From DATBSL01 sp963729875 (lineage in GTDB: Bacteria; Acidobacteriota; Vicinamibacteria; Fen-336): DNA of 64,000 nucleotides. Location: contig CAVSPR010000004.1 of NCBI GenBank assembly GCA_963729875.1, positions 868,001-932,000 of the forward strand. Reading direction: 5' to 3'. Of this stretch, positions 49,301 to 57,111 are shown in pieces. Below the pieces are notes generated by a model that was given only the letters and a program-made list of their open reading frames with translations, ran no database searches and had not been told where the DNA came from. Within the stretch, counting starts at the first letter, position 1, and each line of letters opens with the position of its first letter. The position numbers and the translations under genes are program-made.

Positions 49301-49534
49301 GGCCAGAACGAGCTTGTCGGGCTTCGGAATCAAGTAGTCGGGATCGAGATACTCGCGGTAGACGAGAGCATCGAGCCTCCGGGCGTTGACCTCCGACAGC
49401 GGGATCCTGGCGTCTTCGTGCCCGGTGTTCCGCATGCAGTCTCGGCGGTAGTTCGCGGCTGCGTGTGGACTTGGCTCGACGGGGCTGTAGCCGACGATCT
49501 CTTCTATCTTGAGATAGACGTGCCGCGTAGGCAT
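46379..49534 (-). CDS. Multicopper oxidase fused to a galactose-oxidase-like propeller
   Basis: 1051 residues; ATG at 49534 preferred to 49558 because GGAGGA lies four to five bases before it. No signal peptide is evident. Residues ~75-545 are cupredoxin domains with multicopper-oxidase ligands: HSFHVHG (114-120), WPFHDHSHH (167-174), WHNFHLH (459-465) and HCHVEMH (528-534), which carries the type 1 Cys529. A further HCEIHQQM site (355-362) looks like a second type 1 centre. Residues ~230-271 are a His/Gly-rich insert. From ~600 a kelch-like propeller follows, with a C-terminal E-set (~955-1051), as in galactose/glyoxal oxidase. Its copper ligands Tyr710, Tyr913-His914 and His994 are kept, but the cofactor Cys position is Ser662 (NIWSAEH). 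Oxidase substrate unknown; copper handling or phenol/glycan oxidation are possible. Confidence 0.85.
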   Translation of the reverse strand: MPTRHVYLKIEEIVGYSPVEPSPHAAANYRRDCMRNTGHEDARIPLSEVNARRLDALVYREYLDPDYLIPKPDKLVLADVNEPVYTHRVPSAVVYAHPGERLHVHVLNADTIPHSFHVHGLRYGADSDGSWPFGTQTSDGRRSDEICPGQTWTYRFEITDEMVGVWPFHDHSHHLAESVSRGLFGGIVVLPGDCDPPQRAALPPLAEDFIKRCCHELGDDDEIDASPIGHHLSPLAHAAAHGPAAGHVGPGHGDGQGHDAGGHGAGGGHHGGALGRRPRTARDFEHMGVLDFLEEWFQLDYAHPRCEEDKVLHVPLFFHVMSRRRGTPAFNSGPLSPADPPFEVTFGVEGTSTYHCEIHQQMQGKVVVAAGEPVQATVAIEDVDPMNMRFNPAEVRVRPGGLVRWTAGTILHTVTEDGGGIPSPCFNGRTFVGNTPTIVARAGQRIRWYVFNLDLGMGWHNFHLHAQRWRFADEYIDVRSIGPAESFMVETTAPPALLLPPDIAKCQDPEHRPKGARKYVLCGDFLFHCHVEMHMMQGLAGLVRSKQTVWLTREQAERLEATTGLPRETCDNRCPEIDHHRCEQLLCGEWRSVAAAPEVCFMHACLLPNTLKVLYFGYGDTRDDLSRIFDYSADPAVVSAPANQPFDVTQPPNSRPLANIWSAEHGFLNDAHGTVVVHGGFTPRETYQFDPDPGVLAWARKPPTADERFYSTTLTLADGRLITFFGSASKSFEIYDPGTGTWSAPVAAPTPAMGHHQYYPWTYLLPGGKFFMAGPHVPTQRFNASPAGIANLESFPTAGGDRSTGGEKGTSVLLPLRPPGYEPRVLIAGGDFPGTQQTSEWIDLSAATPAWAPLPNLNSPRPHQVNTVLLPDGRVFLAGGIDGADGGPVEIFDPGNPEAGWELCATMGTPRGYHSAAILLADGSVLMGGDKPAQWKSGEATQHERYYPSYFTLSRPVITGAPASAAYGAVFVVQTPTPASIGEVVLLRPGAVTHGFNMAQRLVECTIVGVDPAGVRVQAPPDGNVAPPGHYLLFVVTPGRVPSVGRWIRIT

Positions 49535-49609
49535 GGAATCCTCCGAAGGCGTTGGCATTCGCCAGCCACTGGCGGACCGTCGGAGGGAGGTTGGCGAAAA
49601 GCTATACGG

Positions 49610-49638
49610 AAATTAGGTACCGAAACCCCGTCTGTCAA
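49610..49638 (-). promoter_or_regulatory. Consensus promoter of the multicopper oxidase fusion
   Basis: Minus-strand TTGACA (49638-49633) and TAATTT (49615-49610) are 17 bases apart. Transcription would start near 49603, leaving a leader of about 69 bases. This is the best -35/-10 pair in the window. Confidence 0.75.
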
Positions 49639-49684
49639 CCAGAAAGTTGCGTCTCGACAGCACGGTGAGACGGGCGCCCTCGCC

Positions 49685-52600
49685 CTACTTCTTCCGGTTC
49701 TTGCCCTTCGGAACGGGCACCTTCTTGGTCGGAGCGTGCTCCTTCATGCTCTTCGGGACGAGCACGGTGGTCGTCGCCCTCGCTTGCCCGCCGGCCGAAT
49801 CGGCGCAGGTGACCGCGACCGTGTAGACGCGGCCCCTGCCGAAGCCCGCGCGCTCGGCGCGGAGGCGGACCGTGTGCTCGTCGACCACGATCCAGTCGGG
49901 AGCCGTGTCGCCGTCACCGAGGCCGTTCACCGGCTCGTTGCTCGTCACGCCGAGCCGGCAGACGGGGACGCCGCACTGGTCCGTCGCCTCGTAGCCCACC
50001 CGGACATCGACCAGCTTGTGGTTGGGGGGCCACAGGAGCGACGGGGTGGCCGCGAGGCCCGTGATCACCGGAGTCGGGTTCGAGACGGTGACCGTCGCCG
50101 TGGCGGTGTTGTTGGCGGGGTTCGGGTCGTCCGTCTGGCCCGCGACGGTGGCGGTGTTCGAGACGAGCGTGCCGTTCGGAAAGTCGCACGCGACGTCGAG
50201 CTCGAGCGTGAACGTGGCGCTCGAGCTGGCGGCCAGGAGCGGGGTGGTGCAGGTGAAGCCGCCGGCGCCGCCCACGGGCGGGGTGGTGCAGGTCCAGCCC
50301 GCGGGCACGGCCAGCGACCGGAAGGTGGTGCGGGCCGGCGGGGTGTCGGTGAGCGCCACCCTGGCGGCCGCGTCGGGTCCGGCGTTGACGACACGGATCT
50401 CGAGGTGAGCGTGGAGCCCGAGGGCACCGGGGCCGGTGAGGCCGTCTTGGTCACCGCGAGGTCGGCCTGCGGGAAGCGGAAGTACGCGACCGGCGCGTCG
50501 TGGTCGGAGAGCCGCTCGGGCCGCGTGGGGTCGTTGAAGAGGACGGCCGGGAAGTCGGCGTTGGCCCGGGCGTACTCGAGGCCCCTCGCCAGCGGCAGGA
50601 GGCTCGACGAGACGAGCACCTGGTCGAAGGCCTCGGCGTTGCCGTCGAAGACGTAGGAGTACTGCTCGGCAGGGGGCAGGCGCGTCGAGGAGGTTCGTCA
50701 GGTCGGGGTTCACGAGGTCGGGGCTCGCGAGCACGACCTCGTCGGCCGGTGTCGGGTCGCCCAGGATCGATCCCCATGACGTCCACGTAGCCGTCGTTGA
50801 ACGGGTAGGCGTTGTAGTCGCCGACCGAGACGATGCGCTCGGGTCGGCGGCCTGGCGGGCCTGGATCAGGTCGCCAGGTACTCCGCCTGGGCCTGGCGCT
50901 TGGCCCGGACGCGCGCGTCCCCTCGACGGGGTCGTCGATGCCGCCGAGCGAGCGCAGGTGGTTCACGATCACCGTGAGCGGGAACGCGACGCCGCCCGGG
51001 CTCGTGAAGCGGGCCCGGAGGACGAGGGGCGGACGGTCGTTCAGCGGCTCGGGCTGGCCGTTGAGCGGGTTGACGTACGTGGCGTCCTTGCCTTCCTGGG
51101 TGACGTCGACGACGGCGACGCGCGTCGGACTTCACGAGGAAGCCGACGTCGATCCCGCCGATGTCGTTCCCCTCCACGAGGTAGGCCGCGTAGCCCGGGT
51201 CGGCTCCGCCGGCGGCAACGGCGTCGGCGTTGAGCCTCGTCGCGAGGGCCTGGAGCGTCGGCAGGTTCTCGACCTCCTGCACGCCCAGGATATCGGGCGA
51301 GCGCAGGACGTTGCGGATCGCGAGCGAGGCCTTCTGCAGGCGGTTGGCGAACGCGGCCGGCGTCAGGACGGGGTCGCGATCGCGGGGTCGTCCACGGTGT
51401 CGAAGAAGCGGAGCAGGTTGAACGAGGCGACGGTGACCTCGTCGGAGGCCGCGTCGCGCACGGGCCGGCGGCGACGTCGCCCGTCACGACCGGCGCCGTC
51501 CCCGGGTCGGGCAGCAGCGTGTAGGTGCGGAAGCCGTAGTCGAGCGGGCCGACGAGGCCGGTGACGACCTCGCCCGCGGCCACCTCGAGCGTCGAGGGCC
51601 CCGACCTGGCCGTCGCTGTCGACGCGCAGGCGCTCGGGGTTGGCGTCGAAGGTCGGCACGCAGCAGGGCGCCCGGCGGGCAGGCGGAGTCGGGCGTCTCG
51701 ATGCCCGGCTCGCGGAAGGGCCGCGCGATCCCCTCGACGACGCCGTAGAAGACGCCGTTCGAGGTCACGGTGGCGTTCGTCTCGTTCACCGTGCCCGCGG
51801 TCGGGCCCACGACGGTCAGCGAGTCGACCGCCACGCGCATCCCCTCGAGCTTCTCGAGCTGGTCGATGCCGCCCGTCGGGGGGGGTGTCGAGGCTGGTCA
51901 GCGACGACGGGCGCCGGCAGCGGGATTTCCCGTCGAGAGCGGACGTCACGGCGAGAGGCCCGCCAGCTCGGTCATCGGCGGGCTCGAGGGGTCGCTGGAA
52001 GGCACGAACTCCTGGACCGTGGCGGCGACGCGGACGCCATTCCCGACCGCGGCGCCGGCCGGGGGAGCGGCGCCGGTGAAGACGAAGATCCCCTCGGAAG
52101 TGGCCGGGTCCGCGTCCGCCTCCGCGTCCGGGGCCTGGAGGAAGAAGCCGTTCGACTTGCGGCCGGTGACGATGCCGGTCGTGGCCACGACCTGTCCGAC
52201 CAGCGGCGAGGCCGTGCCCGGTCCCTGGATGTCGTGGATCGCGATGGCCGGCGGCTCGACGGTGAGGCTGATCGTCGTGCTGCCGGTGCGCGCCTGGGCG
52301 TCGACGATGGTGACGGGCAGGGTCTTCGGTCCTGCCGTCGTCACCGGCGAGACAGTGGCGAGGAACGTGAAGACGAGATCGCCCGCGACCACGTCGCCGC
52401 CCGTGCCGTCGTCGGAGAAGGGCTGTGCCGGCGATCCGCCGATCGCGCCGAGGTCCGCGGTGACGCCGAGGCCGGTGCTGGTCGGCGACTGGCCCGGAGT
52501 CACCGCCACGGTCAGCGCCGCGTTGCTCCCTGCCGGTACGGAGGCCGGCGAGGCGGCGCCCCCGCCGGGTTGGCGGCCGGCGGGCGCAGCGGGGAGCGTG

Positions 52601-53205
52601 CGGGGATTGGGCGCTCCCACCGTGAAGTCGGCCGCGTTGTTGTCGGTGTCGACGGAGCCGTCCCCGTTGCGGAGGGCGGCGGTCGTGTTGCTGAGGACGG
52701 CGGTGGGCGCGGTCTCGGAGCAGTTGGCGCCACCGTAACCGACGAAGTCGACGGTGCCGGCGGGCAGGTGCCGGTCAGGGTCGTCGAGTCGCTCGATGAG
52801 GGCGACCTTCTCCGGTGGTCGCCGCTCATGTCGATCGGAGCCGGTCGCGTCCGGCGTGGGCAGGTTGACGGAGCCGCCGGCGCCCGCGGCTTCCTGGACG
52901 AGGAAGTGGCTGTCCGGGCTGGATGACGTCCCGCAGCACGGTCTTCTGCCAGGTCGTCCCGGTGGCGAGGCGTACTGGACCGACCAGCCGGTGACGTCGA
53001 CCGGCGGCGCCCCGGTTGAAGAGCTCGATGAAGTCGTTCTTGAAGGTGGCGCCGCTGTTGCCGCCGCCGCCGTAGACCTGGCTGATCACGACGTTCGGCG
53101 AGATCGCCCGGGCCGCGGGCAGCGGGATCAGGGAAGACGACGGCCACGGCGACGGCGAGAGACAGGACGATCCTGCGCGAGACTCTGGAGGCCGGGGAGA
53201 GGCAT
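49685..53205 (-). CDS. Secreted LTD/endonuclease-exonuclease-phosphatase protein, multiply frameshifted here
   Basis: About 1170 residues if restored. In order: a signal peptide; a lamin-tail domain (VYGGGGNSGATFKNDFIELFN, about 53080-53000); a spacer with VDFVGYGGANCSETAP; a beta domain; an OB-like segment (QVVATTGIVTGRKSNGFFLQ); the EEP nuclease core (VASFNLLRFFDT near 51420, QEVENL near 51280, GDYNAYPFNDGYVD near 50800, DHDAPVAYF near 50500); a DUF11-type Ig domain (about 50450-50080); and a C-terminal domain ending in a Lys-rich tail. This is the layout of ExeM/NucH-type extracellular nucleases. At least nine one-base shifts between 50.4 and 53.2 kb separate the parts. Start by AAGGAG seven bases before the ATG at 53205. 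Whether it is a real pseudogene or poor consensus is open; I favour the latter. Confidence 0.75.
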
Positions 53206-53346
53206 GGGAACACTCCTTGCTTCGAAGGAGGGAGTTCTTCCGGGATCCGACGGAACGACGGCAGCTTGGTTCACCTCGTTCGACGGTGTCAAGCCTTCTT
53301 TCGTCCCAGCCGGGTGCGCGCCCGGGCCGGCCGGGCCGCCGGTGAC

Positions 53347-54105
53347 TCAGTAGCGGTTGTACTTCTCCAGGGCCTTGCCCATCGACTTGGTCTCGCGGAT
53401 GAGCGGGACCATCTTCGTCTCCTTGTCGTCGTACTGGCCCAGGAGCTCCACGACGCGGGCGAGCGCCTCCTGGGGGACGACGACCACGCCCGTCCGGTCC
53501 CCGACCACCCAGTCGCCGGGACGCACCGCGACGCCGCCGCAGACGACGGGGACGTTCTTCGCGACCGGCACGTAGCGGCCGACGGAGGTCGCGGGGGTCA
53601 GGCTGCGGCTCCAGACGGGGAAGCCGATCGCCTCGAGCTCCTCGGCGTCGCGCGCGCCGCCGTCGATGACCATGCCGGCGAGGCCGCGCACCTTCGCGGT
53701 GGTCGCCATCAGGTTGCCGACGCCGGCGGTGTCGAGGCCGTCCTCGAGCACCTCGACGATGACGCTGCCGGGTGCCGCCTCGTCGAGCGCCTGGATCTGG
53801 AGGTTGGGGTAGTCGCGCTTGTCGGTGCGCAGCGCGCGTCGCATCAGGACCGTCACCGCCGGGCCGGCGACCTTGGCCTTGAAGACCGGCTTCATGTCGG
53901 CGGCCATGAAGCCGCGAACGCCGGTGGCCTCGTCCACCGCGTCGGCCACGTTGCCGGTGCTGGCGCGGGCGAACGCCTCGAGGACCTGCTGGGTGGTCGG
54001 CGTCGGCGGGGCGCCCGCGGCGGCCGTCTGTCCGGCGGATGGGACGACGGTCGCCAGGACGAGCAAGCCCGCCCCCACCGACCGTCCGACGGCGGCTCTG
54101 CGCAT
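53347..54105 (-). CDS. Exported RraA/HMG-aldolase-like protein
   Basis: 252 residues. A signal peptide (about 1-27) is followed by an RraA-type fold. Family markers are present: LMATTAKVRGLAGMVIDGGARDAEEL with the active-site GGxRD, and VRPGDWVVGDRTGVVVVP with the acidic metal-site residues. Cytoplasmic relatives are 4-hydroxy-4-methyl-2-oxoglutarate/oxaloacetate lyases or RNase E regulators (RraA). An exported version can hardly regulate RNase E, so an aldolase or decarboxylase on a periplasmic substrate is more likely. A GGAGGAGAC ribosome site precedes the ATG. It follows the Sel1-repeat gene by 44 bases. Confidence 0.8.
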   Translation of the reverse strand: MRRAAVGRSVGAGLLVLATVVPSAGQTAAAGAPPTPTTQQVLEAFARASTGNVADAVDEATGVRGFMAADMKPVFKAKVAGPAVTVLMRRALRTDKRDYPNLQIQALDEAAPGSVIVEVLEDGLDTAGVGNLMATTAKVRGLAGMVIDGGARDAEELEAIGFPVWSRSLTPATSVGRYVPVAKNVPVVCGGVAVRPGDWVVGDRTGVVVVPQEALARVVELLGQYDDKETKMVPLIRETKSMGKALEKYNRY

Positions 54106-54149
54106 GTGTGTCTCCTCCTCGACGCGCTCGCGAGTCGCTCGCGCGGCGG

Positions 54150-55571
54150 CTACTGCTGGAGCTTCTTCGCCCGCGCGCACGCGGGGGCGTGCCCGCCGGA
54201 GCAGGCCTTCTCGTAGAACGGCAGGGCCTTCAGCGGATCGCGGGCCGCCTCCCACGCCGCGCCGATCTCGTGGCAGGCCGGGGCGACGTTGCCCGCGCAC
54301 GCCTTGGAGTTCAGCTCGAAGGCGGTCTTGCGGTCCGCCGCGGACGGGCCGAGCGTCTTCGCCAGCGTGTGGCAGTCCGCGGCGAAGCCGGCGGCGCATG
54401 TCTTCTCGTAGAGGGTGCGGGCGCGGGCGGAATCGCGCGGGATCGTCTCTCCCTCCATGAGCATCGCCGCCAGAGCGCTGCAGCCGGCGAGGTCGCCCTT
54501 CGAGCACGCCTCGTCGAAGAGGGCGCTCGCCCGGCTGAGGTCGCGGACGACGCCGCGGCCCGCCAGGAAGAGCTGGCCGAGGGTGACGCAGCCGCGCGGG
54601 TCGCCGTCCGTGCAGGCCTGGCGGAACAGGGACGTCGCCTGGGCGAGGTCCAGGGGAACGCCGCGCCCGCGGCCGACGAGCTGGCCGAGCTCGTAGCAGC
54701 CGGCACCGACCTTCCCGTCGCACGCGCGGCGGAACAGCCCGGCCGCCCGCGCGGGGTCGCGCGCGGCGCCCCCCGCGCCGTCCCGGACGAGCTCGCCCTC
54801 GCCGAGGCACCCCCGCGGCTCGCCCCCCTCGCAGCCCTTGTGGAAGAGGGCGAGGGCCTGCGCCGGGTCGGGAGCGATGCCCTCCCCTTTCTGCAGGGCG
54901 ATCCCGAGGGCCACGCAGGCCGCGCCGAGGCCGGCGTCGCAGCTCTTGCGGGCGAGCTGCGCGGCCCGGGCGATGTCGCGGGGCACTCCGTCGCCGATGC
55001 GCGCCATGGCCGCGAGGCGCCCGCAGCTGAGGGCGTCGCCGCCCGTGCATCCCCGCTCGTACAGCGCCGCGGCCTTCGCGGCATCCCGCGGCATCGGCGC
55101 GCCGTCCGCGACCATCGCGGCGAGGTGTCCGCAGGAGGCGGCAATGCCCCCGTCGCAGGCCTTCCCGTACAGCTCGGCGGCCCGGCCGAGGTGCTTCTCG
55201 ATCTCCTGGCCGGACGACAACATCGCGGCGAGCTCGGCGCAGGCGGGGGTGGCCCCTCCGTCGCATGCCTTCTGGTAGAGAGCCGCCGCGCGGAGCGGGT
55301 CCTTCTTGACCCCCTCGCCGGCGCGGGTCGCGAGCGCGAACTGGAGGCAGGCCTCCCCGAGGCCCAGCTCGCAGCCCTTCTTGAGGAAGCCCGCCGCCTT
55401 CCCCGGGTCGCGGGGAACGCCCTCGCCGCGCGCGTGAAGGCCGGCGAGGCGCAGGCAGTCGGCGGCCGTCCCGGCGTCGCACGACTTCTTGAGCGCAGGC
55501 GCATCCCCGGCCGGGGCGGGCGCCTGGGCGGGGCCGAGGGCGAGGAGAGCCAGAAGGACGAGCACAGGCAT
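54150..55571 (-). CDS. Exported Cys-rich Sel1-like repeat protein
   Basis: 473 residues. A signal peptide (about 1-17) is followed by about twelve Sel1-like repeats of roughly 36 residues (pattern AAxLYxKACDGG...ACxxLAxMxxxGxGVPRD). Nearly every repeat has a Cys in KSCDAG/KACDGG and another in ACxxLA, at the spacing that forms disulfide-stapled helices in the Hcp proteins of Helicobacter. Exported solenoids of this kind bind proteins or peptidoglycan. No enzyme motif. It is divergent from the SDR gene, 47 bases away. Confidence 0.85.
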   Translation of the reverse strand: MPVLVLLALLALGPAQAPAPAGDAPALKKSCDAGTAADCLRLAGLHARGEGVPRDPGKAAGFLKKGCELGLGEACLQFALATRAGEGVKKDPLRAAALYQKACDGGATPACAELAAMLSSGQEIEKHLGRAAELYGKACDGGIAASCGHLAAMVADGAPMPRDAAKAAALYERGCTGGDALSCGRLAAMARIGDGVPRDIARAAQLARKSCDAGLGAACVALGIALQKGEGIAPDPAQALALFHKGCEGGEPRGCLGEGELVRDGAGGAARDPARAAGLFRRACDGKVGAGCYELGQLVGRGRGVPLDLAQATSLFRQACTDGDPRGCVTLGQLFLAGRGVVRDLSRASALFDEACSKGDLAGCSALAAMLMEGETIPRDSARARTLYEKTCAAGFAADCHTLAKTLGPSAADRKTAFELNSKACAGNVAPACHEIGAAWEAARDPLKALPFYEKACSGGHAPACARAKKLQQ

Positions 55572-55603
55572 GTCGCCTCCTTGCGAGGGCGGGACGAGTG
55601 TAC

Positions 55604-55609
55604 TAGGGT
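55604..55609 (+). promoter_or_regulatory. -10-like element before the SDR gene
   Basis: TAGGGT ends nine bases before the ATG at 55619; no Shine-Dalgarno is present in between. Confidence 0.35.
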
Positions 55610-55618
55610 TTGGGCTCC

Positions 55619-56383
55619 ATGCCCCAGCTCCCGGACGTGCTGTCGCTCCAAGGCAGGGTGGTCGTGGTCACCGGAGCCGGCCGCGGCATCGGCTCGGCCA
55701 CCGCGAGGATGCTGGCGCGCGCCGGCGCGCAGGTGGCGCTGCTCGACCGGGATGCGGCCTCCGTCACCCACACCGCCGAGCAGATCGGCCTCGACGGCGG
55801 GGAGGCGCTGCCCTTCACCAACGACGTGACCGACGCCTTCGCCATCGAGCGGACCTTCGACCGTGTCGCGGAGGAGTGGGGTCGCCTCGACGTGCTCGTC
55901 AACAACGCCGGCGCCCTCACCCGGTCCACCCTGGAGGAGCTGGCCGACGAGGACTTCCAGGAGACGCTCGACGTCAACCTGCGGGGGGCCATGGTCTGCG
56001 CGCGCGCGGCCGTTCCCCACATGATCCGGCAGGGCCGGGGCCGGATCCTCTCGGCGGCCTCGGGCTCGACGCGCCTCGGGGCCGGAGGGCTCACCGCCTA
56101 CGCCGCGGCGAAGGCCGGGGTCGTCGGGATGACGCGGACCTGGGCCCGGGAGCTGGGCCCGAAGGGGATCACCGCGAACGCCGTCGCTCCCGGCCTCATC
56201 GACTCGGAGACCGTGCGGACGGTGCCGCCCGAGGAGCTCGAGGGCACTCTCGCCCGCATCCCCGCTCGCCGGCTGGGGACCCCCGACGAGGTGGCGGCCG
56301 TCTACCTGTTCCTCGCCTCCGACCTCGCGTCCTTCATCAACGGCGCGGTGGTGGGGGTCGACGGTGGGCTGTTGTTGTACTGA
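55619..56383 (+). CDS. Short-chain dehydrogenase/reductase (FabG-like)
   Basis: 254 residues. Rossmann motif VTGAGRGIGSATARML, NNAG at about residue 97, catalytic Ser about 145 and the YxxxK pair (AYAAAKAGVVG, about 161-165), then APGLIDSET and the C-terminal FINGAVVGVDGG. This is the classical SDR pattern of 3-oxoacyl-ACP reductases and sugar or alcohol dehydrogenases; the substrate cannot be told. The LLDRD after the second strand favours NAD over NADP. The ATG at 55619 is chosen; TTG at 55610 overlaps the -10-like hexamer. A hairpin follows its stop. Confidence 0.9.
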   Translation: MPQLPDVLSLQGRVVVVTGAGRGIGSATARMLARAGAQVALLDRDAASVTHTAEQIGLDGGEALPFTNDVTDAFAIERTFDRVAEEWGRLDVLVNNAGALTRSTLEELADEDFQETLDVNLRGAMVCARAAVPHMIRQGRGRILSAASGSTRLGAGGLTAYAAAKAGVVGMTRTWARELGPKGITANAVAPGLIDSETVRTVPPEELEGTLARIPARRLGTPDEVAAVYLFLASDLASFINGAVVGVDGGLLLY

Positions 56384-56391
56384 CGCCCGTG

Positions 56392-56417
56392 CGGAATCCC
56401 CAGCTTGCGGGATTCCG
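56392..56417 (+). terminator. Hairpin after the SDR gene
   Basis: 9-bp perfect stem (56392-56400 with 56409-56417), eight-base loop, nine bases past the stop. No U-tract. Confidence 0.5.
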
Positions 56418-56511
56418 ATGGACCTCGAAAGCCCTGGTCGAGAGCCTCGTAGAGAAGCGCCCGGGCCCGAAGCCACCCGTAACGCCGACGGCTTCGCGCC
56501 GCTTCCTTTGA

Positions 56512-56538
56512 TCTGGGGGGACTCCTCGCCCCCCCAGA
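56512..56538 (-). terminator. GC hairpin after smpB
   Basis: 9-bp stem (56512-56520 with 56530-56538), nine-base loop, 14 bases beyond the smpB stop on the minus strand. Between 56418 and 56511 I see nothing; in particular no tmRNA could be recognised. Confidence 0.5.
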
Positions 56539-56552
56539 CCCCCCGCCGTGCT

Positions 56553-57020
56553 TCAGTTCCTTCGGCTGAGCGCCTGCCTGGCCTCTCGCTCCTGGTCTTT
56601 CTTCTTGATGGCGTCGCGCTTGTCGTGCGCGTGCTTGCCGCGGGCGAGGCCGATCTCCAGCTTGACCCGTCCGCTCTTCAGGTAGGCGCGAAGGGGGACG
56701 AGGGTGAGGCCCCGCTCGGTGACCCGGCCGCCCAGCTTCAGGATCTCGCGCTTGCGGAGGAGCAGCTTGCGGTCCCGGTCCGGGGCGTGGTTCATGAGGT
56801 TGCCGTGGCTGTAGGGGGCGATCCGGCAGCCGACCAGGAAGAGCTCGCCGCCGCGGAAGTCCACGTAGGAGTCGGAGAAGTTGAGCCCGCCCTCGCGGAT
56901 GGACTTCACCTCGGTGCCCACGAGGGCCACCCCCGCCTCGACCCGCTCGAGGACCTCGTAGTGGAACAGCGCCTTGCGGTTGGTGGCGAGCGTGCGCTCG
57001 CCCGGCTCCACCCTGGTCAT
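56553..57020 (-). CDS. smpB: SsrA-binding protein SmpB
   Basis: 155 residues. SmpB carries tmRNA to stalled ribosomes for trans-translation. Visible family motifs are TNRKALFHYEVLERVEAGVALVGTEVKS near the N-terminus, the SYVDFRGGELFL segment, and the Lys/Arg-rich tail (KHAHDKRDAIKKKDQ) that reads the empty mRNA channel. A TAACAT hexamer ends six bases before the ATG. The tmRNA gene ssrA, often close to smpB, is not found in this window. Confidence 0.95.
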   Translation of the reverse strand: MTRVEPGERTLATNRKALFHYEVLERVEAGVALVGTEVKSIREGGLNFSDSYVDFRGGELFLVGCRIAPYSHGNLMNHAPDRDRKLLLRKREILKLGGRVTERGLTLVPLRAYLKSGRVKLEIGLARGKHAHDKRDAIKKKDQEREARQALSRRN

Positions 57021-57026
57021 CGCCGC

Positions 57027-57032
57027 ATGTTA
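57027..57032 (-). promoter_or_regulatory. -10-like element before smpB
   Basis: Minus-strand TAACAT, six bases before the ATG; a leaderless start is likely. Confidence 0.45.
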
Positions 57033-57111
57033 TCCCCTCACATCGTTTAACCGGGAGGCGCGGGCGGCCCCGGCGGGGCCCGGCCCGGCGATGGTACATT
57101 CGCCCTTGGCC

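Noticed and set aside
56384..56552. Possible tmRNA next to smpB
   Set aside because: No acceptor-like ends, no tag-like reading frame and no CCA; the spacer is explained by two hairpins.
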